Below, piece by piece: positions 46,754-59,600 of a DNA stretch of 64,000 nt. How positions within the stretch are numbered: the stretch's first letter is position 1; each line of letters opens with the position of its first letter. The position numbers and the translations under genes were made by a program. A model generated the notes under the pieces. The model had not been told where the DNA came from. It saw nothing but the letters and a program-made list of their open reading frames with translations, and did not search any database. Origin of the DNA: Apium graveolens (Eukaryota > Streptophyta > Magnoliopsida > Apiales > Apiaceae); NCBI RefSeq assembly GCF_009905375.1, contig NC_133650.1, positions 176,216,623-176,280,622 on the forward strand. Reading direction: 5' to 3'.

Positions 46754-49700
46754 TTAGCATTTTGATGTGTCTTGGTCGTGGTTTGAGCCTACATATTCTT
46801 CAATTCCATAACTCTGGTATACTTCTAGTTGATTCTTGTCCCACCAACTTGCGGCTTCTTTATCCGTGAACTTTCTCCTACTGTTGAAGGCAATTCCAAA
46901 TCTTAGTTGTCTTTCATAAATAAACCACATGAAAAGAATCTAACAACCATAGCATATAGTTATTTTAATCAGAAATGAACAATAAGAATGAAACTAGCAA
47001 TCAGTCTCAAGTTCAAGAACATTAAGCTTTATCATCTATACAAAATATAAACAAGCAAGGCTGGTTAACTTTGAAAGAAAAAATTGGTATAATTTGAATG
47101 CGATGAACCCGCCAAGATATAAGAAAAGCATACTTGACTACATGCACTGGTGAAATTTTTTTACCTGAATCTAACTCGCTTTAGACCTTTCTGCCCGCTT
47201 GGCAAAATAGTAAATGTAATATATACACCAGGTTGATACTGTTCAACCCAGTCAACCTTTGGTTTAATCTCATTATGTTCTGAGTCTAATCTTCTTACAC
47301 ATGATTCTTCAGCTGATCTACTGTCACTACTGTTGGATTCTCTATTGGACGTGGCCCTTGTCTTACTAGAAAACAAAAGTGGAGTGTTACATGCGCTGTC
47401 AACGGTTCTTTCTTCTCGTCTTCCATTTGCAGTACGTGCATTTGCAACAACAAACATAGGGTGCACATCCTTTAAGGTTGGGGTATCTGTACATATCGGA
47501 ATAATTTGGGACATATTTGCACAAGATTGATCTTTGAGTTCTCTTCCTGCACAAAGCTTCTCCGACATCACATGAAGCTGCACATCACATTACAAAATTA
47601 TTATTCTACCACATGTGTGTGTGCCAGCAATATATATACACATTAGAATTTAGAAGGTACTCTATATAAATCGTACATAAACATGTGTGACTTATTTTCT
47701 ATTGTAATCATTACCACTTCCGTATGTCTGTTTCAATTGTCTTCCCCTAGCTAATTTTATAAAAGTTGCTGGTGGTCATGGGTTGAAGGAATTTCCTTCA
47801 AACATGTGATTGTATGATAAATAATTAAATGAGGAACTATCATATATGTATTTTTAGAAAAGTATACTTAAAACCCAGCTATTTCTTAAGTACTAATTAA
47901 AACATTTATAGCTCGATAAATATGACACTTAAAAGAAAATACAACAATTATAAGAAATGAAAAAACTTTACCCTTGATGTCAAAGCTATTATAAGTTCCT
48001 TGGCTGCTTTAGACTTGGCAGCTTCCTCCTTTGCTAGTGACCAAGTCTCCTCAATCTTATTTTTATACTCCTCAATTTTTTGCTGCCTAGAATGGCATAG
48101 CTTTTCAAGAACCTCAACCTATCAAGCATTCAGCACTTAAGTTACTGATAAACATGGAAATGTTTATGTAATGGTATGCCATAGGTTATAATACCTGAGC
48201 TCGCAAGTCCTCAACTTCTTTGGCATGAACATGATTTGACTTTGATCCTCCCTCAACAGTTGCAATTTTGCAAGGTAATAGATCTTCACTAGCAGGAGAA
48301 AGGCTATTTTTCTGCTCTCTATATTTCCAGCCAAAATATAAAGGGGAAGGAACCTGTCCCCATCTTGATAACCCGCCTGACAAAGGAGAATTGGCATCCC
48401 GAGGATGCTCAAATTCTCCTTCATTTTTTATAGTCTGGATGTCTCCACATTGGCTACCGCTGCTATGAAAGGTTTTTAAAGGTGCAATTACATCTTCAGT
48501 GTTACTTCTTTCAGTGAGAAATCCCTTCTGTTTGACTAATACTGGTTGTGGACTAACTGTTTCAAGCTTATTTGGATTTGCTGTCCTCTGTAGACGATTG
48601 AAACACTGATCACATACTCTAGATGGTCTGCTTTTAACAGATGCTAGTGAGGCATGTAGAGACTTCTTGCTACTACATGCACGACAAAACAAAAGACCAC
48701 AGTTGTAACAGTTATGTTTTTTCCTTGTGAACCCAAAAGCCAAGTTGCATCCTCTACAAGCTGATTGGTCAGTACTGGATATAAATTTGTGTAGACAAAT
48801 TACAGCTATAGAACTTGATCCACAGGCAATACTTTCGACCTGCCTATCCCTTAAAGCCTCCACTAGAGCAGGAGAGCTTCTATCTTCTATAGTACCGAGT
48901 CCTAATTGCCCATTTGTACCTTTTCCCCATGTATACACCTTTCCTCTTGACGTTAAGGCAGCAATATGAAAGGAACCTGCTGATATTGCTCTAACAAACT
49001 CATGCTTGAGCTTCCCTTGAACAATAGTGACTGATTTATCTGCTGCTTGTGGATTTCCTAATTGTCCATGCACTGAACTTCCCATTGTATAAACTGTTCC
49101 TACATTAGTTAAACCAACAGTTACCATTCTTCCACAAGATACTTGAATAAAATCATGATCAACGAGTTGGGCTACACATGTTGGTACCAGCTTCATATCT
49201 TGATCAGAATGACCAAGCCTTCCTTTATCCGCATCACCCCAAGTAAATAGTTTACCAGCAGGATCATCGGATTTGAGATGGTCAACCATGATATCCACTA
49301 TAGCAGCAGTATGCCATGCTCCACATGAAACAGATTTTACTCTTAAACCCTTCAGAGATTCAACTTCTTTTGGTTCAGAAATGCTTTGAGTAGTCCCATG
49401 CCCAAGAACACCAAAGGTCCCATCTCCATAGGTAAATAATTGCCCAGATGTTGACAAGATTGCTGTATGCCAATCACCACATGAAACATTTGATATGATT
49501 AAACCATCTAATGTACCAGAAAGCCTGTGAGGAAACCAATTATTTCTTATCCTGTTGGAAACTGATATATCTGTTCCGTGAAAATTGTCTCCCCATGCAT
49601 ATAGATCACCAGAAAGTGTAACTGCACATGTTTGATATTCACCACAAACGACAGAGGTTACTTGGATCCCAGAAAGGGATTCCACGACTTTTGGGCAGGA

Positions 49701-52700
49701 GACATCCATGTTGACTTTATGACCAAGCCTCCCTCCCCTCCCATCACCCCAGCAGAAAACTTCTCCCTGTTTAGTTACTAAAGCTGCGTGCTTTCCTCCT
49801 ACAGATATTTTTTGCACATCAAGCATTGTAGTCGATTCTAATAACTTGGGCAACAATGCATCCACTGTGATGTCACTGTTACAGCCAAATTTGTCAACCA
49901 CACCTCCCAAAGTTCCTGATTCTAGTCCTTCCCCCCAAAAAAATATATCTCTTAAAATATCATTCGGAGACTCATTAGCAGGTGTCATAAATCGATCAAG
50001 CATACTAATTTGAGTTTCCGTGCTTGCAGATATCTTTCCTCTTTTGTTCAGATCATCTGGTGCAATATATGGAGAATTTGGGGTTAATGTATCCATTATA
50101 TTTTGCATGCTGGATAAACTTGATTCAGAATAAAAGCTATTCGAAGAACAAGAAAGTCCATCAGGAAGACACTTCTCTGAGAATGACTGAGGTGGACTCC
50201 CGGCTAAACTGCGGACCTTCAAAACAAAAGAGGACTAGTTGACTGCTGAAAAATTTAGGGATTATTCAATAATTAAATCAAAAGCAACTTCATGTAGTAA
50301 AAGTGACAGCAGGGAGGGATGAGCACTGACCAACTTAGTGGGGACAATAAGATAAATAAAATCATTTAAGAAATGGATCAGAAGAATTGGGAGGGAACTA
50401 AACTTAAAGAGGTAACACTGTTTCTCCATTTCAATCCAGCTTCTGATAGTTTTTACAATAGTAAGCTGAAAGACGTAACAATCTACAGTTACAAGCTGGT
50501 TTCGAAACTGACTGGCGCGTCCATTATTGCCTGAAGGCTGAAGCGTTAGGTTTTAGCTCTGTTACAATGTAGCAGCATGGATTAATAATCCACCTTACCA
50601 CTCTACTTACCTGGAGCACAAAAGGGTTTATCTTGTTTCTTTTTGACATGTTTGATACAATAACAATTTTTATTCTCTGACGGCCAAGGTACAGTAGTAG
50701 CGTAAAGTATAAGTTCGAAGCATACCCTGATCAAATATGTAGGTGTCTGTTATATTTTGTATTTAAATGACTCTACATGTAAATTTCCAATCTCTTAATA
50801 TTTAACATTTATTATAAAGATGACTTAGAAAGCCAAGCCAGTCACTTTCTACTTAACATCCTTAATCGTCAACAGAAAGCAACCGGTGTAAATGAATTAC
50901 TCGAGATGCAGACAAACCTGCGAAATTCTGGTAGTAGTATCCTCTGAAAGTCCAAGATTATGCTTTCTTCTCATATAACCAGCTGGACTATTTACACAAC
51001 TTTGTGACGATCTTCCACTTTCAGAGATTCGACAAAATCTAGGACGGTTGCTTCTAGATATTACAGCTCTTAGGCCAAGGAACCAAGAATCAGCTTGGGT
51101 TTTGTCTTTGAAAATCTAGGTATAAGACAGCGAGATACATGCTAAAAATTACAGCCTGTGTGACGAGTAACTTCAAATCAGAAGGAAAGTTATGCTCGTG
51201 CAAGTGTATTAATTTACCAGATCGAGAGAGTGTTCACTGTTGGCTATCAGTATTGAAATAGACTGGCATTCTCTTTCTGAATGAAATGGCTTCTGATAAC
51301 AGATGTATAACAAGAACAAGCATTATCAACAAATTATTTTGAACAAAAGTTTAACCAAAATGCCAAATGAAAAATCAGCTTAAATTACATTCTTTTGGCC
51401 ACGAATAATATTTGTCACTGAGGCTAATCTCAATTGTCGTTCCTCTTGACCAGAGTACCAAATTAATAGTTTCTCATCCTGAAATGAAAGAAATCGTGTA
51501 TTTCAGGCACCTGAAAAGTTACGATACTCGCTAAACAAATAATAGTGAAATACAGAGGTAGACAATAATATCTATTGTGTTGAATATATATAGAGCTTCC
51601 TTGACTACAGCGGCATCAAATATATCAAAATGCTGCAAGTTGATAGCAAAATGTCGTGCAAAAATAAAATAAATATGATCTATCATTTACTTTGACAACT
51701 TTTAAGTTGTAGTTTACAATCACGAATCACTGACATTTTTTAGTTAAGACTATGATATTTATCAGGCTCATTAGGTGAAGTTAGCAACCTTATTACTTAT
51801 ATACAAAATGATTATTAAAACCTCATCTCAATCAACAGTGGCCTGCTTCTGGTAAGCATATTGCAAACTATGCTTCAAATTTCAAAATAGATAACCTTTA
51901 AGTGTCTTCTTCCTCTTCCTCTTTTCTTCTTCTATAAATAGTAATCCTCCAAATAAGGTTAAGTGACTCTTAGTCAGTTGATTAACCTTCTACCCCTTTG
52001 TCTGGCTCTTTGGGTTTAATAAGATAACAGCTATCGCCTAACACTTCCATTACTAATAAAAAAGCACTATCTACCATTGAGTTAGCATGCTTACTGATCT
52101 GATTCTGACCAATTGATTTCTAATTTTTCAAGCATCAAACACGAATTTTTGCATCTCAGCATTTTTTGTTCGGGAAAGGAAGAGATATAAATATAGTAAA
52201 ATCTCTCCTCCTGTTATCAAGCGAAAATTCTGATGCAACAAGTGAATGCTTAAATATTGTTGTGTACTTCTGCAGACAATGACAACGTATTTGCAAAAGA
52301 TTCATATGCATGACATTTAAACACATTGTTGCGGGATTATAACAGAACGCGGAGCAAAGTTAAAAACTGCATACCGTGGATAGCCTGAAAGGACAGAACT
52401 TTGGCTTTCCTCTTCGGCCACACTTCAAAAGTTGTGCACCCTTCTTCAAAGTCACAATTGCCTACAAAAAGGTAGGAAACAAATTGAGAAACAAAAACAT
52501 TCTGGCCACTTTAATATAAATTAACAAGCAAAAGAATAAATGTAACAGAATGGATTTACTAAGCTTGGCTAGCCATTGAAAATTCAATAGAGGCACTATA
52601 CAGACAAAAAAAAAAAGATAATTTGTGTGGAAAACTCAATTTTATTATTTAGCAAATTAAGAAAAACACAAATTTTATCATTTTGTAAATCTAACAAGTC

Positions 52701-53151
52701 TTGAATCATTGTGCCCTCTTTGGAACGATGACAATGTCTAGAACCTTTTGGAGACCAAAGCTGATGGAGATAGATACAAAAATGCAACTATAAAATTAAA
52801 ATAAAAAACACAAACGCATGTATATACTTTTTCATGTTTAAATGTCTTAAATTACCAGAAATCTGAAAATAAGAAATTTGAATGATCATAGAATGGACAT
52901 AATAAAAAAAAAAAAAACTATAAATTGGTTTCCATTGCTGGTGGTTCAATTCCAGTATAAACAAGCAATCCCGGAGCAAAATTTATGTGTGTAAATTATA
53001 TAAATACCTAACAATGTGAAAATGGATAGGTAGGATCATAGGAAACACAATTCTACAACCAACAAAAGAAAAGGAGAGAGAACAAGAGAAAGTAGGTTAC
53101 CTGTTCAATAATTCTATCGGAGGGATTCAGTGGTAATGATTCTTCACCCAT
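46754..53151 (-). CDS. PH-RCC1-FYVE-BRX protein (PRAF/RLD family), nine exons
   Basis: Exons on the minus strand: 53151-53101, 52461-52375, 51478-51389, 51292-51218, 51115-50918, 50216-48195, 48118-47972, 47577-47165, 46880-46754. All introns are GT-AG and the join gives 1069 residues, the usual family size. An N-terminal PH-like domain (about 18-130: LKKGAQLLKCGRRGKPKFCPF...WFLGLRAVI) is followed by RCC1 beta-propeller repeats (about 260-640; FCWGDGRGGRLGH, YTWGKGTNGQLGLG). A FYVE zinc finger (from Cys654; RKKHNCYNCG) should bind phosphoinositide membranes. A coiled coil spans 842-890, and a BRX domain lies at about 998-1052 (VDWVEQYQPGVYITF ... ASWWDKNQLEVYQSYGI). Known family members act at the plasma membrane/endosomes in polar trafficking and auxin transport, with the BRX domain binding LAZY-type proteins. 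No stop or frameshift: a live gene. Confidence 0.93.
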
Positions 53152-53381
53152 TTTGAAGAAAATTTGGTATGAATAAGAAAGAAATATAAGAGGGGAAAAG
53201 GGTAAATAGTAGTCGTATCTGTGTTTGATGAAAAGCTGGGATTGGTAACAAAGTGGTAGGCTGAGAAGGGAACAGACAATGTATGTATGTCTACCTATGT
53301 ATCAACTACAGAGAACAGTGCAGATTCTTCTTCTTCTACTACTACTACTAGTTCAGACTTCAGAGTATGTAATGTTTCAGA

Positions 53382-53386
<5 letters not shown>

Positions 53387-53442
<56 letters not shown>
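53387..53442 (+). repeat. GA microsatellite upstream of the PRAF/RLD-like gene
   Basis: 28 uninterrupted GA units (CT on the gene strand), 236-291 bp before the ATG; a second run of about ten units lies at 53509-53529. CT/GA runs in plant 5' regions are often close to the transcription start and bind GAGA-binding (BPC) factors; a role here is inference. Confidence 0.85.
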
Positions 53443-53449
<7 letters not shown>

Positions 53450-53529
53450 GGTAGGATTCCTTTCCCCAACGCAGGCTTTTTCTATGTAATTATAAATATA
53501 GATGCATAGAGAGAGAGAGAGAGAGAGAG

Positions 53530-54380
53530 TAATCAATCTCTCTGAGTGTCTGCGAGAGAAATAGATTAAATTGTTTCTTTATTATTACCTATCTTCCCAT
53601 AATAATGATGATGATGATCTATGGCAGTAGTGTGTAATGGTCACTTCGTGTGTCCTGCAAAATAGTACTCTAATCTTTTTCTTAATTTATATGTATGCAG
53701 TGTCTTTGTCGCTTTCTATATTACATTTTACATTTATTCGGGCCGATTAATTCTGTTAATTTTTGGTAAGTGCTTCTTTTATCAAGTGCGTAATTATCTG
53801 CAATTAACTGCGTAATTTTCTGCCTTCCAAATACTTTTCTGCAATAGATTGGTGGCTCAATTTTTAATTCAGTAGAATTTGTTTTTATTCTACAAATTTT
53901 CAAACTTATTCCCAAATTACATGTATTTTAATTTGTGAAATGCATGTGAAAGTGTGTCATTTACATTATTTACAAGAGTTTTATCAATTATCATCATTTA
54001 ATAATTTGTGAAAATTCTACATTCCTCAAATTATTTTGTTACTTTCAAATAAATTGCGACATTATTTTTTTGATAAAACTTATGAATCTGTGTGTTTCAT
54101 GTAAAATTCTCCAATAAAAAAACATAAGAACATGATATAAACAGAGGCCGTGTCTGGCTTGTGGTGTGAAATCAAAATCGGGAATTAAAATATTGTTAAC
54201 TTCAAATGAGAATGAGATGAGAATGAGTAAAAAGGATGAGAAGAGTATGATTTATTCGGCTGTATATAATGTAATTGTTATTTTATATAACAAAATTGCT
54301 AATCAAAATATTAGTGCATGAGACTAAGGTTGCAATTTTTTTTAACTGAAATTATTAATCATGTACCAATTATCTATAAA
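53530..54380. other. Intergenic, AT-rich
   Basis: Upstream region of the host gene. No ORF, RNA gene or repeat that I can support. Confidence 0.4.
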
Positions 54381-55008
54381 CAGTGTTCCAGAAATTGCTA
54401 GGCCTGCCAGGACAGTGATGGTACCTTCGAGAGATTAATCGGCAAGTCGGAGATTAATCGGACCGATTAATCGGAAGAATATAAATATTATTTTTAATTT
54501 TTATAATTATATAATGGTCAATATGTCAAATATTTGTTTGAAAAAAGAAATTAGAATGATATTAAACAATATCTATATATTTGACATGCGTTATGTACTA
54601 ATTATTGAGTTTACAACATTAACTATATTTTAATTCACACTTTTAAATTAATTATAATATTTTAATTTTATATTTTAAGTGAGAAAGTAAATATATTTGA
54701 TTACTTGTTACTTATTACCAATACTTTATATTAGAAATTGACATGATATTGTGTGAAATTATGAAATTAATAAATTAAATTATGTAAAGGTAAAAAAAAT
54801 ATTTTTTTAATTATTTTCCGCCTAGACCGCCTAGGACCGATTTTTGACCGCCTAGGACCGATTTTTGACCGCCTAGCCCGTCTAATCCCAATTTTGACCC
54901 GATTTTTTTAAAAAACGCCTAAATCACCGCCTAGGTCCGAGTATGGGCGTTTTACCACCGCCTAACGCCTAGACGCCGCCTCCGCCTAAACATATTTTTA
55001 GAACACTG
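54381..55008. mobile_element. hAT-type MITE with GC-rich CCGCCTAG repeats
   Basis: 628 bp, with inverted ends CAGTGTTCCAGAAAT and ATTTTTAGAACACTG and a perfect 8-bp target duplication TCTATAAA (54373-54380 and 55009-55016), as expected for hAT elements. The right part carries direct repeats of GACCGCCTAGGACCGATTTT, conspicuously GC-rich in an AT-rich setting. The left part has the palindromic CCGATTAATCGG. No coding capacity. Confidence 0.85.
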
Positions 55009-55230
55009 TCTATAAATATCAAAAAATGTCCCTAGATTGGTACTAAATAATACATGGTAGGATTTTAATTAATATTACCTTTTATGAAATGATGAGTCAT
55101 GCGTTCACATGTTATAATCCATGATGTGTCATTTGCTACCTAAGTTTAGAACAAATTTTTACTCACCGAATTTCCAATTCCGTAAACTAATTGCTTCACA
55201 TTTAAGTTATATTGTTTAATTGCATATAAT

Positions 55231-55680
55231 TTTAAGAGTAATTAGGTTAATATTAATATTAAAAATTTAAAATGCTAATAAAATTATGACCCTATTTAAC
55301 ATTTAGCTTTTTGGCAAAAAAGATTAGTTTTCAAATCAAATTAGAGTTTTTATCAAATAAAATTTTTAATATTAATATTTGGTAGTCAATCTTTTGTAAT
55401 AACAGTTTGATCCCAAAAAATTAATTATTAAAAAAATTACTTGGGGACATATATTTTAAGAGCAACTAGATCAATATTAATAATAAAAATTAAAAATACA
55501 AAAATAATTATGGCTCTATTTGTAAGTTAGCTTTTTGACAAAAAAAAGATTAGATTTATGAACCAAATTAAAGATTTGATCAAATTAAAACTCTAATACT
55601 ATTGTTTGGTAATTCACTTTTTGAAATAGCGGTTATGTCTCAAAAACTAATCAATTAGTTTATTCAAAATGTCTAAATTT
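55231..55680. repeat. Diverged tandem duplication, about 224-bp unit
   Basis: Copies beginning TTTAAGAGTAATTAGGTTAA (55231) and TTTAAGAGCAACTAGATCAA (55455) run parallel through CTATTT...TTAGCTTTTTGRCAAAAAA. AT-rich and non-coding. Confidence 0.6.
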
Positions 55681-57646
55681 AATCAGCTATCAACCCGGTT
55701 ACTTAATCAATTAGTTAAAATAATAAATTTAAATTGACAAACAGGACCTATAAAATTGATGTGCAGGGGGTAGGAGGGATGTGGAATGAGCTGGGGTTGT
55801 TGGGTACTCCTTGCTGGATTGTCAGAAAGAATCATGGAAGCAGAATACAGGGAGGTGACCGGTGAGGGGGAGGATTTGTATTATGATTGAAAATGTCTTA
55901 TTTTTTTTCTTTTTTATTTTACCTCCATAATTCATGACAATTATTAGAGCATCCCCAAATTTAATATCTAAAAATGTTAGCTAAAATTTAGTTAGCTAAA
56001 ATTTGGTTGAACCTGTAAGTATTTTTACTCTAATGACATTAGCTATAATCATTAGGTATATTTATAATATTATTTTTTTATTAATTTTAAATATATAAAT
56101 AAAATAAGTTTATTATTTCTTTTTTTGAAAGGGAGTTTAATTAAGTATATTTTATATTAGTGGAAATAAAATAATATATTTAATAAAAAGATATTTAATT
56201 ATAAAATTTTTATATTAATATCAATATTTTAAAGTAAACTTTATAAAATAAAAATGAGTAATTAGTATGAACGCTATTTACATGTAAAATAAAATATATG
56301 ACTAAAATATATCTTAATATATTAGAATTTTTATAAATTCAGTTAACAATAAAAAAATTTATTACACTTAATATTACATAATATTATTGTTTTATAAATA
56401 CAAATACAAACAATACATTTATACATCATTTATACATATAATAATTATGAACATATATATATCATTTTTATATTATAATATTATATATTTAAACTTTAAA
56501 TATGTTATAAAAAAATATAATTAATAAAAATTAAGAATAAAATTTAGGGTAGATTACGATGGGGAGATGAAGTGGAGTATTATAGATGATAAGAGAACAA
56601 TCAATTTTCTTTAGTTATTTAAAAGTATACCTAACAAGTGTTATTGTTGTTGTTGTTGAGGTATTTCATTTTTATTATAATAGAGTGACACGTGAATATT
56701 ATATTGGGTGAAGAACTTGAAGATGCTATTAGACAATAATATAGTGGTGTGTATAATTGGAAATGCATCCAAAGTTAGGTTTGCAAAAAGTCTCCCCACT
56801 TGTGTTCAGCGACATGTGTTATATATAACTGCCTTTGCCCTCCGATCCTCATTCGTTAGATTAAAGCCGTTAATTTCAAAAATATTGTTGAAGTTTCGAA
56901 AAATTAAAGACAAATTTAAAAGTGATTCTTTTCCAAAGCCAAAATTTGGGTAATCATTTGTAATACATATCTTTTGATATCGTCGAAATCAATGAAAAAC
57001 TAATTGAATTAAAATAGTAATTTCAATTAAAAATTAAAAGAAATTTGGACTAAATTTTGATGGTGAAAATAGATAAATGATTGAAAAATGAGCTTTCTAA
57101 TTACTCAAATTTTGAATTTGGACATTAGAACATTTCCAAAATTGTCTTTGACTCTCCAAAATTTGAGAATATTTTTGAAAATTTTTGCAGATCACTGAAA
57201 AATTAATGGTATTAATCTGATTTTAACGGAAGGAATACGATAAGAAAAATTAAACGTTTAATTACTTATAAATTCGTATTATAGTTCGTGGATCTAAAAA
57301 AGGATCTATAATTCAAGGACATTAAGATTAATTTTCCCAATTTATAACATGTACTCAAATTAATTCATTGTTTACGTAGATGCTAAAATCAATAAAAAAT
57401 TTCAAATCTTCGGTTAGAAATTAACTAATATATGTGACTATTTCAAAATTTTAAATTTCGTCTAAAATTAGGTGTCAAATTTCATGTAATATATTTTAAT
57501 TCGGTCGAAGCATACCCAATGTCAATATGTGATGTATATACGTGTATGTATTAATGTGTGCATGAATCCTAATTTTCGTTTTGATTTCCTAATCTTGTTC
57601 ATCGTTCGTTTCCACTAATTACCATTGTTATTAACCCCCCTGTTGG
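55681..57646. other. Intergenic, very AT-rich
   Basis: No gene is supported. The 81-codon ORF at 56708-56953 has no recognisable motif. A single GAGCATCCCCAA word near 55948 resembles a MITE end, but I find no partner. Confidence 0.4.
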
Positions 57647-57831
57647 TAGTGCTGGCCAAGTGTGCGGGCTCGTGCGGTTCCGGGTTCATGATTTTACGAT
57701 TCGTATTCGGTTCATTTAATTTAGCGAGTTGTGCGGGTTTGAACCGGCCCGGTACGGTTCGAATTTTTTACGGTTTCCGTACGAACCGGTCCCGAATGTG
57801 CGGTTCAAACCCGCACATTTGGCCAGCTCTA
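57647..57831. mobile_element. Short hAT-type MITE
   Basis: 185 bp with 22-bp inverted ends, TAGTGCTGGCCAAGTGTGCG and the complement of CGCACATTTGGCCAGCTCTA, flanked by a perfect 8-bp duplication CCTGTTGG (57639-57646 and 57832-57839). The interior is GC-rich with repeated GTGCGGTTC / GAACCGGCCCGG words. Confidence 0.87.
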
Positions 57832-57839
57832 CCTGTTGG

Positions 57840-59000
57840 CTATTGCATGCGGTCATAACCCCTTATGCTTGTTTCCAAAGCATAAAAACAACCTACAGTA
57901 CATTATTATACTCTACTTAATTAATTATGGTTTAAAAATATAAGTATAGATTGCTTTTCTCAGTTTCGGAGCGAGGTATGGCTGCCTAGGCACCATTACA
58001 ATTAGGTTTTGAGAAACCAGCTAAAATAAAGAATTAATATAATTGCGGGCTACGTACGGAGACCCATGCAATGACAACAAAGGTAGAAGATCGAGCACCC
58101 TCGATATGGAATTCTGAGCGAAACTCGGGAGATTGCGTGCGGTTTGCGCTTTCCTATTTTAAAAAGCTACACGAAGCATCATGTCACCGTCAATATTTTA
58201 TCCTAAATAGGTATGTAAATGAATATATTTGTTTGTGAAAAAAATTATAATTATGCTCATTTAAGTAAACCGCGTGTTATGTCTAGATTTCTACGGATAT
58301 AAGAACGTCATTCGGTCATTTAAGAACAGTTTTCAACTTAGACCTGAAAGGAAAAAATGTGAGTGATTATCCCCGATTCATCTCCGATGTGAGAAATATC
58401 AGTAATCTGGATATAAAAGAAGGTTTGAAAATACAAGAAAGTAGAAAGATTTGAGTGCAGGGAGAATTGTTTGTGTTTTATACATTCCTTTGCGTACTTA
58501 TACTCAGATCTGCAGTTAATATTCGTCCGTTATACGAATAATCCGGACGAATGTTGGAGGAGAGAAATGGTGGCAGCCGTTTTGATTCTGTTTTTGTGAA
58601 CAGTTGGTTGAAAGCCAAGTGGGCATTCGACCTCGAAGCTATGTGGGCCTGCGGCCCAATGGTCCTAAAAGTCGATGTGCATTCGTTCATTGGGCCTTAT
58701 CGGACCTGTAACTAACATGTCCATGTCTTACATCCGGTCCATCGGTCGGTCGATAGACATCATCCTTGGCTCATTTTGGGGTGAAAACCCTAGAACATCC
58801 CTTATGTTTTCACTTTGGTTCAACCGTACACGTGGCAGTGTCATGGGGAACTAGGGACCCATTAAAGTGACAAGTGTCCCATCACGTTTATCCACGATCT
58901 CATCATGGCCATTGAAGCTAAACATTCTTTCATCTCAGCCCTCCATTTCAAAACTGGTGGTTGTTCAATTTTTGGAGCCCAGCCATTTGTTTCTGAGAGG
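57840..59000. other. Unassigned region left of the Tat-like element
   Basis: No ORF of note. Composition shifts to less AT-rich from about 58480. The left boundary (3' LTR) of the Tat-like element must lie in or before this stretch, but I cannot place it without a second LTR to compare. Confidence 0.4.
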
Positions 59001-59002
59001 TC

Positions 59003-59120
59003 TATAAATACTACCATTGTCATTTTTACTCATCATCTTCAAGCAACAAAACTCTTAAGCTTTCTTGCCTTTTATTTTCACTGATATTTCTTCAGGGGCC
59101 AAGAACCGGTAACAAAACAG
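59003..59120 (+). promoter_or_regulatory. TATA box and first non-coding exon of the antisense extra ORF
   Basis: TATAAATA at 59003-59010, then a leader from about 59035 rich in A/C/T to a candidate splice donor AACAG|GTAGTG at 59120/59121. A matching acceptor, TTTTTGAAAATAG, ends at 59596, five bases before the ATG at 59601. Confidence 0.5.
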
Positions 59121-59600
59121 GTAGTGCACATTCCATTTTTCCAGACCATCCAATCTCCGTCGAGCATCATCTTGAAATCAGCTATTGTTTAATTTAAGTG
59201 TCGATTTTCTTCACATGCTTGCTTGCTTCTTGAGTTTTTCTGGATTGATACATAGAGTCCTTTTTGGGTGTCTTGTTTTGTTGCTTTTTTTCTTTCTCGG
59301 TTTTATTGGAAGTAGGTCTTTTCCGTGTTTTTTGGGTTTTGGTTTTTTTAGCTTTCCTTTAGGACACCTTTATGGGTTTAAAGATGGTAGACGAGGTGTT
59401 CCTGGAAAAGAACTTCCACCGAATATTTTTTCCTTAGAATATCCTTCGGGAACTGACCTTAGGCGTCCATAAGTTCATCTGCCTAAGAGTTATTTATTCG
59501 GTCAAAGGACATGTACTCGGTTTTTGTCCTTTCCTTTTTCATTTTTTTTAATTCGTCCGAGTACATGGACTAATGTCTCGTTATTTTTGAAAATAGGGAC

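Noticed and set aside
53279..53509. 76-codon ORF on the plus strand
   Set aside because: Half of it is a run of Glu-Arg dipeptides encoded by the GA microsatellite.
54140..54380. Possible MITE starting GGCCGTGTCTGG
   Set aside because: No matching inverted end or target duplication found.
55940..56720. MITE suggested by TTAGAGCATCCCCAA
   Set aside because: Only one end is visible; no inverted partner found downstream.
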